Origin: an uncultured Vampirovibrio sp.
Lineage (GTDB): Bacteria; Cyanobacteriota; Vampirovibrionia; Gastranaerophilales; Gastranaerophilaceae
DNA: 39,205 nt
Reading direction: 5' to 3'
NCBI GenBank assembly: GCA_910584405.1
Contig: CAJUAL010000015.1
Location: 1 to 39,205, forward strand
Part shown: positions 29,572-37,704 of the stretch, piece after piece
Layout: the number at the start of each line of letters is the position of its first letter
Position numbering within the stretch: position 1 is the stretch's first letter
Position numbers and translations under genes: made by a program
Notes under the pieces: generated by a model
Databases searched by the model: none
What the model was told of the DNA's origin: nothing
What the model saw: the letters and a program-made list of their open reading frames with translations, nothing else

Positions 29572-31782
29572 TTAATTTTTCAACATCTGTTTTATTTCTT
29601 GCAACTCTTGTTTTATTTTTTCATTTTCGAGTTTTAAAGCCGAAATAATTTCTATTACATCAACGCCTTGTGGTTGACCTTCATCATTACATTTTTCAAT
29701 TTTAGGAATCATTCTGAGTCCGTAATCAGTTGAAACGACTAATGCCTCATCTAATATTGACTCTGCTTCTGCATGAGAGTCTGTCCTTAAATCATAGATA
29801 ATAGGTGTTTCAGAGGCCGACAGCACAGATTTTATAGTAGAGTTTCCGTTCATGTAGAGCGGACCACCATTGATACCTGTTCCATCCGCCCATATATCAA
29901 ATCCTCCATTTGCTCTAATTTGGGCGATGTCGTAAAGCCAACATCTTTGCATAGATATATCTCTAACTTTAAGATTTTTGGAAATCTCTACATCCCCATC
30001 TCGTTTAAGCAAAAATTGCTTTGACCAATCGTTTGACCCATTATTTCGAGGCGCAAAAATTAATGAACCAATATCCGCATTAACATGATAAATCCACTCT
30101 TGACCGCCATGCCCTTTTTGATACATATTCCCTGTAAAATTAGGATCTTGGAGCGGAAGAGCGCCAACTTCAGCTGCTGTTGGAGGATTTTTTTTTGAAA
30201 AAATCTCGTAAGCTTCGGTTCCATCCCACCACTTTAAAGCTTCTTTAGAACATAGAACTGTTCTAAATCGCTCGTCTCCGACATCAACTCCACCATGAAC
30301 ATTATTTTTTATCAATATTTTTCCGGATAAAGTGTAAAGTCCATGTGCTTCATTGTCGCCTAATGTAAGTGAATCATTAGAATAAATAGAACCGAAGATA
30401 TCTAACGCCCCACGCTCGTATGGTTTTCTAACTCCTACTCCTTTTTTTTCGAAGTTAGAGATGCACTCCATTGTACTGACAGATGCTAATAATTCGACAG
30501 TGCTATAACTATCTTTTATTGAGATTTTAAAAACAAAAGACGTTGAATTATCAAATCCACCGCCTAGACTCACTATTTTTTTATCAGTGTAGGATTCTAA
30601 ATCCGTCCAGTTAATCTTAGTTTTAAAATCCGTTTCTACAACTTTACGATACTCTACTTTAAATTTTTTATCGTTAACGTTTGCACCCGCCACATTTAAG
30701 ATGTTTGGCATCAACTCAATGTTGACGTAAATGCCATCATCGTTGGAAGCACCATTACTGTTGCAGCGATAAACGTTCGCTTGTAGTGATGGAGGATAGT
30801 AGGAATGAACGACAATTTCTTTTGTTTTTGTCGTGCTTCTACCTCGACTATCTGTGACTTTTGCTTTTATTTGATAGATTCCTTCACTTAAATCACTAGA
30901 TGATGCGGATTGAGAGTTTGAATTTAATCCCGCTCCTGATATGTTGTAAGAAGAAATTTTAGAGCCATAAACACCTGCTGCATTAATTATCTCCGCTCTA
31001 AATGATGACTTTCCTGCGACGTAATATTGATTATTTAATAGCTTGCGACCTTCTATTTTTAAATCGCTGATGGTGGGAATGACGTCATCAGGCACTTTCA
31101 ACGTTAATGATTTTGACTGTGAACCAATGATTTGATCGCCTTTTTTAGTGTGTAAAATTACAGTCGCCGTCCCGACCGTAGAATTAGGAATTTGAAACAT
31201 ATCGTCTCGCGATGGCGTTAAATACCATTTGTTAGATGTGATATAAGCGTCCCAAAATGATATATCACCGAAGCGATACTGTGGTTGATATTCAAAATTT
31301 CCGCCCAATTTATTCAATGTCATTATAATTTCTTCACCAAAGTCGGCCGTATCTTTCGATAAAGTGAATGTGGCCGCTCTTGGAATCGTATTTAATTCAA
31401 TATCTGCGCTCGCATAAGCTCGCTTGATAACATATACATCGTTGTACTGAACACCATTTGAAACTTCTGCTTTAATATTAGTACGACATGTACCGTCATT
31501 ATTGTGATTAACTGTCCAGCTACGCTGTCCCATACCAAACCATGATGATCCGACAGTCCCGCTTCCACCCCAAACTTGCGAATTATTGATTTTGGAAACC
31601 CACATACTTGACTGAGTTGTCGTAGAAGATGATGTAGATCTTAAATATGATTTTGCGGTAATATATGACGTATTTGCTGCTAAATCTTGCGTAGCGCTCC
31701 AGTCAACTTTAAATTCATACTTGCTCGTTGTATTGCCGTTGTAGCTATAACAACTTCCCCAAATCGTACCGCTCAATGCCAT
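29572..31782 (-). CDS. large tail protein, DUF859-type receptor-binding/baseplate component
   Basis: 736 residues. N-terminal part (ALSGTIWGSCYSYNGNTTSK, WSATQDLAANTS, VNHNNDGTC) matches the DUF859 structural proteins of streptococcal and lactobacillal siphoviruses. The middle holds immunoglobulin-like beta domains (SDLKIEGRKLLNNQYYVAGK). The C-terminus ends in a coiled coil (LKLENEKIKQELQEIKQMLK). It overlaps the Tal stop and is followed by the holin. Host binding is the likely job. Confidence 0.82.
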   Translation of the reverse strand: MALSGTIWGSCYSYNGNTTSKYEFKVDWSATQDLAANTSYITAKSYLRSTSSSTTTQSSMWVSKINNSQVWGGSGTVGSSWFGMGQRSWTVNHNNDGTCRTNIKAEVSNGVQYNDVYVIKRAYASADIELNTIPRAATFTLSKDTADFGEEIIMTLNKLGGNFEYQPQYRFGDISFWDAYITSNKWYLTPSRDDMFQIPNSTVGTATVILHTKKGDQIIGSQSKSLTLKVPDDVIPTISDLKIEGRKLLNNQYYVAGKSSFRAEIINAAGVYGSKISSYNISGAGLNSNSQSASSSDLSEGIYQIKAKVTDSRGRSTTKTKEIVVHSYYPPSLQANVYRCNSNGASNDDGIYVNIELMPNILNVAGANVNDKKFKVEYRKVVETDFKTKINWTDLESYTDKKIVSLGGGFDNSTSFVFKISIKDSYSTVELLASVSTMECISNFEKKGVGVRKPYERGALDIFGSIYSNDSLTLGDNEAHGLYTLSGKILIKNNVHGGVDVGDERFRTVLCSKEALKWWDGTEAYEIFSKKNPPTAAEVGALPLQDPNFTGNMYQKGHGGQEWIYHVNADIGSLIFAPRNNGSNDWSKQFLLKRDGDVEISKNLKVRDISMQRCWLYDIAQIRANGGFDIWADGTGINGGPLYMNGNSTIKSVLSASETPIIYDLRTDSHAEAESILDEALVVSTDYGLRMIPKIEKCNDEGQPQGVDVIEIISALKLENEKIKQELQEIKQMLKN

Positions 31783-34220
31783 TATTCATCACTTCCTATC
31801 CACTTCATGATGATTCCACCCGTCGCTGTTTTCGATATTGAGATGTTCCCGATTTGAAGTGTATTTAAAACTTTTAATACAGTGATCAACATCTCGTAGT
31901 TTGCAAAATAAGAGACTTCCACGTTATTTTCTAAAAACGAAAGTCTTGTATCTGATAATCTCGCTTTGAAAGGTCCTTCTTCACCGTTTATTGTAGCAAA
32001 CAGTTCTAACCATCCACCGTCTGTAAAGCGAAAATGTTTTCCTAACTTATTTATCTCTGTCAAGGCACTATTAGAATTAGAGATGGCCACTTCCATCCCT
32101 TCGGCGGTGTATTGGAGTTGAGTTTGTATGGTAGTTAGTGTTGTGCTAACAAATGTTTGCAGTGCCACGTTTGTGATGTTATATTGCATCAAATATTGAT
32201 AGAGCAGCTCTCGAATTGTAGCATTCGACACTTCGCTTGCACTATTAACATCTGCTAGATAAGGATCTAAAAAGTCATGGATGGCGGTCCATTTTTCTGT
32301 CAACTGGTCAAATTGACTATTAACCGATGCATCATTGAATTTTTCAATAATTAATTTTAAAGAATTATATTGGGAATCGAGGTTCCTTAGCTCTTCACGC
32401 ATTTGGATTTTTTCATTTGATGAAAGAACATCATCGCTTGTCGCGTTATTAAACTCTTGATAAATCTCATTTGTCTCATTTTTAATTTCAGTTAACGCAT
32501 TATTGTAATTTTCATTTATCTCATTTAATTTTTCATTAATCTCTGCTTGATTCAGAATTTTTTCGCCTCTGATTCTCAGTTCTTCTGCGTCAACAAAAAC
32601 ATGACCACTATCATCAATGTGAAGGGTTTTTCTTTCTCCTGTTGCAGTTGTAACAAGGAGATTTTTTGCTTCAATATATTGTCCTAGTAGCTTTCCAACC
32701 CATCCACGATCGAGTCGTAAGGTACCGATGCATGCATCACTAATTGCAGCATTTTCGATATACTCTGTTCCATCTGCGATTTTTAACGCCGTAGCATTAA
32801 TTTCGTCACTAAATTCTGTAGTTTGACCATGACTGTTTCGGCATCTAACACGATAATACCAGGTTTCGTCCGGCTTTACTTCATGTAAAAAGGTGCTAAA
32901 TCGTCCTTTCGCGATTAAATTATCACGTGTAGGATTAAACCCTTTGGATTTTGAAGCGTAAAGCTCATATTCATAATATATTTTATCTTCGTATGTCCAA
33001 AAAATTATAATCGATGAAAATAAGCCTTGTGCCTCCATCTGAGGGACACTGGGAAGTTCGTTCGGAAACTTAGTCTCATCAATTACAATATCTTCATTAT
33101 TATTGCTCGATGAATTAACGATAGTTATCGTCGAATTTGTCTTATCAATAAATGACTTTTCAATATTTCCGAGCGTGATGTTTTTTTCGCTATCATCGTC
33201 TTTGATTGACTCACTAAAAGCGGCAATACGAGCTTTATTATTTATTTTCAACTCTTCATCAACGATAATGATGCTATCACCTAAATTTACTTTATAATGT
33301 TCGAATCCTTTTTGATTTGAAATATCTTTAACCTTAGTTTCGTAAGAAAATTTCGGGTCCTTATTCTCTAGTAAAGCATTGTAAGTCGCTAACAACAGTT
33401 CATCAGGATCCTTAATGTTGTTGTTCTCAAAGATGCCTTCAATACGTCCATATTTTTTAATCGATTCCAAATCTTCGATATATGATTGACCGATAGGTTT
33501 ATCGATAGGATTGTCAGGCTTATGCCATTCCACGTCCGAGAATTTAATTTTTCGGGTGTAGCCATCTCCGCTTTCGAGCGCTCCACCTCGACCGTATAAA
33601 ACGTTGCAAAAATTATCAGACACATCTTTACGACTTGCGCTTTCTAAATTCACAGCGAAGGTCCAGCGAAGGCCAGTTTCTTCGCCGAGTCGCGCTGGTA
33701 AATCGACGTATTTGTGCGCTATTTTAGTCGCCTTTTCGTCAAATTCGAGACGAAAATCTAGCTCACCGCCGAATTTTTTAACAATCTCTTTCAAGGCTTC
33801 CATGCGGTTGATATCGTAAAAATTTATGTTGTAGGATCCTAACTCAGCGATATTACCCGCTTCCCATCCACTTCCTTCAAGCGCTTTTTTCACAGCTGCT
33901 AAGGCACTTCCATTTTGTAATCGCTTATCTTCTATAATAGTTGTGGATAACTCAAAGGCAACGTGTAGAGAGTAAATGCTTATTTTTTTATTTAAATAAT
34001 CAATGCTAGGTTCTTCATCAATAAAAAAAAGTTGAAATTTATGATTTGAATCATAAAACCCAACTCTAAACCCTTTTTGAAGGTATGGAAGATAATCAAG
34101 ACGTGTATCGAACTCAAACGTCCATTTCCCGTTTATTTCCCGAGCGTGAACATCATTATCAAATTCAAAATCGGCGATATTTAATATATATTCATCGTCT
34201 TTTGTAAAAACATATAACAC
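31782..34220 (-). CDS. tail endopeptidase/tip protein (Tal-like)
   Basis: 812 residues. The N-terminal 330 residues are a prophage-tail/Tal domain (FEFDNDVHAREINGKWTFEF, YLQKGFRVGFYD, FGGELDFRLEFDEKATKI). Then a fibronectin-III-like region (ETWYYRVRCRNSHGQTTEFS), a coiled-coil linker (NEINENYNNALTEIKNETNE), and a C-terminal beta domain. This forms the tail tip hub with Dit, possibly with a cell-wall peptidase activity; no peptidase motif was spotted. Order tape measure-Dit-Tal is standard. Confidence 0.87.
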   Translation of the reverse strand: MLYVFTKDDEYILNIADFEFDNDVHAREINGKWTFEFDTRLDYLPYLQKGFRVGFYDSNHKFQLFFIDEEPSIDYLNKKISIYSLHVAFELSTTIIEDKRLQNGSALAAVKKALEGSGWEAGNIAELGSYNINFYDINRMEALKEIVKKFGGELDFRLEFDEKATKIAHKYVDLPARLGEETGLRWTFAVNLESASRKDVSDNFCNVLYGRGGALESGDGYTRKIKFSDVEWHKPDNPIDKPIGQSYIEDLESIKKYGRIEGIFENNNIKDPDELLLATYNALLENKDPKFSYETKVKDISNQKGFEHYKVNLGDSIIIVDEELKINNKARIAAFSESIKDDDSEKNITLGNIEKSFIDKTNSTITIVNSSSNNNEDIVIDETKFPNELPSVPQMEAQGLFSSIIIFWTYEDKIYYEYELYASKSKGFNPTRDNLIAKGRFSTFLHEVKPDETWYYRVRCRNSHGQTTEFSDEINATALKIADGTEYIENAAISDACIGTLRLDRGWVGKLLGQYIEAKNLLVTTATGERKTLHIDDSGHVFVDAEELRIRGEKILNQAEINEKLNEINENYNNALTEIKNETNEIYQEFNNATSDDVLSSNEKIQMREELRNLDSQYNSLKLIIEKFNDASVNSQFDQLTEKWTAIHDFLDPYLADVNSASEVSNATIRELLYQYLMQYNITNVALQTFVSTTLTTIQTQLQYTAEGMEVAISNSNSALTEINKLGKHFRFTDGGWLELFATINGEEGPFKARLSDTRLSFLENNVEVSYFANYEMLITVLKVLNTLQIGNISISKTATGGIIMKWIGSDE

Positions 34221-34231
34221 TATATCGCCTC

Positions 34232-34906
34232 CTATAAGTACTCTTCATGGTAACTGACTTCAACGTCACAGTTGCCTTTTTTTAATTCATATTGATTATC
34301 GCCTCTTACTAATTGATGAAAAAAACTCTCTAGTGTTAAAATTGGCATCGTTAAGCGATTATTTGTCATGACTTTTAACGTCTTGCAGTCAACCGTGATT
34401 ATCTCTCCAACATTAAAATGACCTAATAAATTTATATAATTGTCATATTTGCTATTTTTGAAATTTAGGAGAATCTCTTCACACTCAGAATTTATTTTAA
34501 ATTTAATGGTTGGTCCTACGGCACGATCACTGTTATAAACAATGTTTTTTTGAGTTGAAAAACTTTCTTTTTTCTCAACAAAAGAAATGCGGTTGTAACA
34601 TTCAAATGTGATACTTCCAGTTGCTTTATACTGGCTCTTAGGCTTTAATGCCACATCGCTCTTAACTTTCGCAAGATAATAGCTTGTCACATCATTCATT
34701 AACACGAGCGTTGAATATTCATCGTCTCCGCCTTTTAGCCAGGACGCAAATTCGTCAAGTTGAGAGTTAGATATCAATCCAAGCGTTTTTATCATAAAAT
34801 CTACTGATATTTCGCGCTTATTTTCAGTCGTGAAAGCCGGAATGGAGATATTCGTTACGGTAACAAATGAAGGGATATCTTTATCATTAAATTTAATTCT
34901 AGTCAT
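34232..34906 (-). CDS. distal tail protein (Dit)
   Basis: 224 residues from ATG at 34906, which overlaps the tape measure stop by 8 bases. The N-terminal beta domain has the Dit start (TRIKFNDKDIPSFVTVTNIS) and a region around ISVDFMIKTLG...LDEFASWL typical of the Sipho_tail family; the C-terminal part is a beta sandwich (YNRISFVEKKESF onward). Builds the ring connecting tail tube to the Tal tip. Confidence 0.9.
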   Translation of the reverse strand: MTRIKFNDKDIPSFVTVTNISIPAFTTENKREISVDFMIKTLGLISNSQLDEFASWLKGGDDEYSTLVLMNDVTSYYLAKVKSDVALKPKSQYKATGSITFECYNRISFVEKKESFSTQKNIVYNSDRAVGPTIKFKINSECEEILLNFKNSKYDNYINLLGHFNVGEIITVDCKTLKVMTNNRLTMPILTLESFFHQLVRGDNQYELKKGNCDVEVSYHEEYL

Positions 34907-36629
34907 AAATGATCCCTGCCAATCGTTCATTTCGTCGCTTTTCCTCATTGAAGATTTTCTTAATATAATCGGCGATTTTATTCAAATCTTCAATCTTATT
35001 AGCATTCATATTTTCAATGTTAAATTGAACTGTGAGACCTTCACTTTTTTTCATAAGAGCCTCGATTAGATTTTTCAATCGTTGATCCAATGAGTTATTA
35101 TTTCTAGCATTGCTAAATATTTGACTTGATTGTTGACCAAATCCTCGGACACGCGCCTCAAAATTTGATGCTAAAGCTATGTTATCAACCGAACGTCCGA
35201 ATGAGATAGGATCTATGATACGACTTTGTGCTGCTACATCATTCGATTGAGCATTTACGCTACTTTTAATCGTCTTTTGATGAATAGTGACGTTCGTGGA
35301 AATTGAGCGTGAATAAGTCGATTTAATTCTGTTGTAATCAGCAATCATCTGATCCGCCATTTTTTTAGAAGTATCGGTAGCGGAATTTTTCATGCTTTTT
35401 GTGCTGGCAACAAAGTCTTTTTCCATCGTTTTAGCATCTTGGGAAGCATCTTTGGCCATATCGCCTACGTTTTTAACTACGTCCTCCGAACCTTTTTGAG
35501 ACTTATCGGACAAACTTTCTTGAATTTTTTCCATCGCAGAATTCAAATCAGTTTTCAATGTATCCGTATCCAACTTACCTGCCTGAGACATTTGATTTAA
35601 ATTTTGCTCGATTTTCCTTGTCTGCTCCTCGACGGTCATGTTAGAGCGAATGCCTTTGAAGAGATTCCCACACGTATCATTCATGCCTCTTAAAATTGTG
35701 AGTTGATTGGCATCCATCAACTTCAATTGTTTGGCCATCTCGGTGGCGGCTGCATTATAATTTCCTCGCGTGATATTATCTAGTTGCCCTAAAACATTAT
35801 CAAACGTTGCCTTAATTAGATTTAAGCTACTTTCTGATGCATTGAGCATTTGCGACATTCCGCGCGTTGTCGTTAGCGTTATCTTTTGCATCCCATCGGT
35901 ATTATTTTTTTCGATTCTGCTCAAATGATTTTGCCATGCGCCTTCAATCGTTTGGCCACCAGGACCATCAATTAAAGCAGCTATTGCATCTAAGCCAAGC
36001 TGAATCCATGATAAGATATTTCCGACGGTCAGCTGAGTTAAACCACTTACAAATTCACAGACGCCTGCAACAATAGTCCCTAATCCACCGAATTTTTCTT
36101 GCAAAAATAAAAGCGAATTTTCACAATCACCAACATAGCTCATCAGGGCGACTAGAGCAGCTATTGCAAGTCCAATCCCAACCGGACCGGCTAAAAATTG
36201 CATTGCCTGAGCTAACATTCCTGTGGATCCCGCTGCTGTCGTAGAGGATTGTCCTAATTTATTAATCCAATCAAATAAAGTCGCCGATGTGGTAATGACT
36301 TCTCCTATTTTAGTTGCTACTGGAGATAGAACCATTGTAAAAATCCCCATTTTTGCGATCGCTTCTATCGTTCCGCTATCAAGACTTGTAAACCACTCGG
36401 AGAATTTTGTTAACATTTCACCTGCAACATCCAAAATTGGAATGAGACCTTCTTGTGCCAATAGTGTCAATGGCTCTTTCAAACTTTCTAATTTTCCCAC
36501 CATTTGCGCTCCAAACGATTCTTCAAATGATTGCCGGACCTTAGATGCTTTACCATCTAAATCAATTGTACTCTCACCCAATGATGCCAAAGCTTTTACC
36601 CCATTAACTCCGAGGTCTTCAAACATTGT
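34899..36629 (-). CDS. tail tape measure protein, exon 2 (C-terminal half)
   Basis: 576 residues that complete the tape measure protein after splicing. The first codon after the intron is ACA at 36629 (TMFEDLGVNGVKAL). It contains hydrophobic helices (around AMQFLAGPVGIGLAIAALVA), which tape measure proteins carry for insertion into the host membrane, then long amphipathic helices to the end. An in-frame ATG three bases upstream, in the intron's last codon, could in principle start a separate product but has no ribosome site. The stop overlaps the Dit start by 8 bases. A two-gene interpretation is less likely given the precise P1/P10 pairings of the intron. Confidence 0.9.
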   Translation of the reverse strand, partial: TMFEDLGVNGVKALASLGESTIDLDGKASKVRQSFEESFGAQMVGKLESLKEPLTLLAQEGLIPILDVAGEMLTKFSEWFTSLDSGTIEAIAKMGIFTMVLSPVATKIGEVITTSATLFDWINKLGQSSTTAAGSTGMLAQAMQFLAGPVGIGLAIAALVALMSYVGDCENSLLFLQEKFGGLGTIVAGVCEFVSGLTQLTVGNILSWIQLGLDAIAALIDGPGGQTIEGAWQNHLSRIEKNNTDGMQKITLTTTRGMSQMLNASESSLNLIKATFDNVLGQLDNITRGNYNAAATEMAKQLKLMDANQLTILRGMNDTCGNLFKGIRSNMTVEEQTRKIEQNLNQMSQAGKLDTDTLKTDLNSAMEKIQESLSDKSQKGSEDVVKNVGDMAKDASQDAKTMEKDFVASTKSMKNSATDTSKKMADQMIADYNRIKSTYSRSISTNVTIHQKTIKSSVNAQSNDVAAQSRIIDPISFGRSVDNIALASNFEARVRGFGQQSSQIFSNARNNNSLDQRLKNLIEALMKKSEGLTVQFNIENMNANKIEDLNKIADYIKKIFNEEKRRNERLAGIIYD

Positions 36630-36828
36630 CATTTTTGTTATCGTAAAGGCTTTTTATCCTTTACTTCTTAAAGTTTCCTATAAGATCGGCATATATTTTC
36701 AATCAATATGATTGTCGTTCACTCGTGGGGATATTTTATTCTAATTATATTAGGTTCAATCCCTATGCTCTACGGTGAGCCACGCCTTTTAAAGCGTGCT
36801 TTACCTCGGTATTAACATATTAGCCATC

Positions 36829-36855
36829 AAAAAAAGAGTGCCTGTTAGGAACTCT
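36829..36855 (-). terminator. terminator-like hairpin inside the intron
   Basis: On the minus strand AGAGT-T-CCT-AAC-AGG-C-ACTCT forms a stem followed by six to seven U. The stop codon of the HNH gene is within it. It could end a separate HNH transcript or be part of the intron fold; if it acts on the late transcript it would attenuate all tail and lysis genes downstream. Confidence 0.5.
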
Positions 36856-37513
36856 TTATAAGTTTATTATTTAAAAATTCTTCAAATTGTTCTTTTGTGT
36901 TATGAAAGTAAGTGTAGATTGCATGAAATTGTTTGTGGCATGTTTTACATAATGTTATTCCGTTTTCTATATCTGTTCTTCCTTCTTTACACCACGAATA
37001 ACCATTTAAATGATGGGCAACAAGAGTACCGCCTTTATCATATCCACAACATTGACAAATATAATTGTCTCTTTTGTAAACAGAATCTCGCCATATGCCA
37101 TAGCCTTCGATAAGTCTACCTATTTCACGCTCTTCATCAGTTTTATGTTTTTTAAAATTTGGATTATTTTTGCCGAACCTTTGTACTCCATACATAGGGT
37201 TATTTTCACCACAACGATTTAACTTTTTAAGGTGTAATTTTCCCATCTTTCCTACAGTCTCACAATAACACTTTTTGCAAAAAGAACTATTTTTTTTACC
37301 GCTTTTATATTTTAAACCACATTTTGAACATATGTGATTGTATCTTTCTCTATCCTTTTTTCTCTCGCAATCTTTGCAATAACTAAATGGCCGATATTTT
37401 CCTTGACACATTCTTATATTAAAATTTTCTAATGGCAACTTAGTATCGCATTTTTTGCAATATTTCATATTATCAACATATTTTTGTAAAATTGAAGAGT
37501 CTATTATCCTCAT
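36845..37513 (-). CDS. HNH homing endonuclease encoded in the intron
   Basis: 222 residues, start ATG at 37513 behind its own GGAGGTG. The N-terminal half has zinc-binding Cys pairs (CKKC about 19-22, CKDC about 46-49, C62/C65, C79/C82), followed by NUMOD3-like motifs (ENNPMYG near 103-109 and a second GKNNPNF). The C-terminal HNH domain (about 145-200) shows CQCC, HH at 167-168, N184 and CKTCH. Such enzymes cut intron-less alleles of the target gene so that the intron is copied in by repair. The gene lies wholly inside the tape measure intron, and its stop codon is buried in a terminator-like hairpin. Confidence 0.9.
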   Translation of the reverse strand: MRIIDSSILQKYVDNMKYCKKCDTKLPLENFNIRMCQGKYRPFSYCKDCERKKDRERYNHICSKCGLKYKSGKKNSSFCKKCYCETVGKMGKLHLKKLNRCGENNPMYGVQRFGKNNPNFKKHKTDEEREIGRLIEGYGIWRDSVYKRDNYICQCCGYDKGGTLVAHHLNGYSWCKEGRTDIENGITLCKTCHKQFHAIYTYFHNTKEQFEEFLNNKLIKSS

Positions 37514-37704
37514 TTAAACACCTCCGAAAATGTTTACCGAATGAAAGAAGTAGGAAAGAGGTTCGGATTCCTCTTTATCGTTAAGACTCGCGACTTTCTT
37601 AACTATCCTACTTGATTATTATATAATAAACTTATTTTTAAATCAAAAATAAACTAACTTAGCCTTCACCGATTTTGAACGATTTTAATTCGGCACAATA
37701 TTTT

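Larger units (their letters stand above)
36630..37704 (-). other. group I intron in the tape measure gene
   Basis: 1075-bp intervening sequence read on the minus strand. The 5' exon ends in U (GGT at 37707-37705) and the intron ends in G (36630), the group I boundary rule. The 5' exon end ATTCGGT pairs with GCCGAAT at 37694-37688 over seven pairs, with a U.G wobble exactly at the splice site (P1). The 3' exon start ACAAT (36629-36625) pairs with ATTGT at 37699-37695, directly next to the guide (P10). Splicing restores the conserved ELFG-TMFEDLG. A nested stem (GTAGGA / TCCTAC around 37610-37550, enclosing GTTAAGA / TCTTAAC and AGAGG / CCTCT hairpins) fits a P4-P6-like domain. The HNH gene sits inside. 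I did not assign P3 and P7. Confidence 0.9.

Noticed and set aside
36223..36711. Plus-strand frame of 162 codons within the tape measure gene
   Set aside because: Antisense to exon 2, no ribosome site; shadow frame. The same applies to 38084-38542.
36720..36820. CACGCCTTTTAAAGCGTG hairpin resembling an IS605-type end
   Set aside because: It lies in the 3' part of the group I intron and is better explained as an intron helix; no second end or transposase.
37666..37704. Tape measure gene broken by a mutation (pseudogene)
   Set aside because: The break is at exact group I splice boundaries and exon joining restores the conserved motif.
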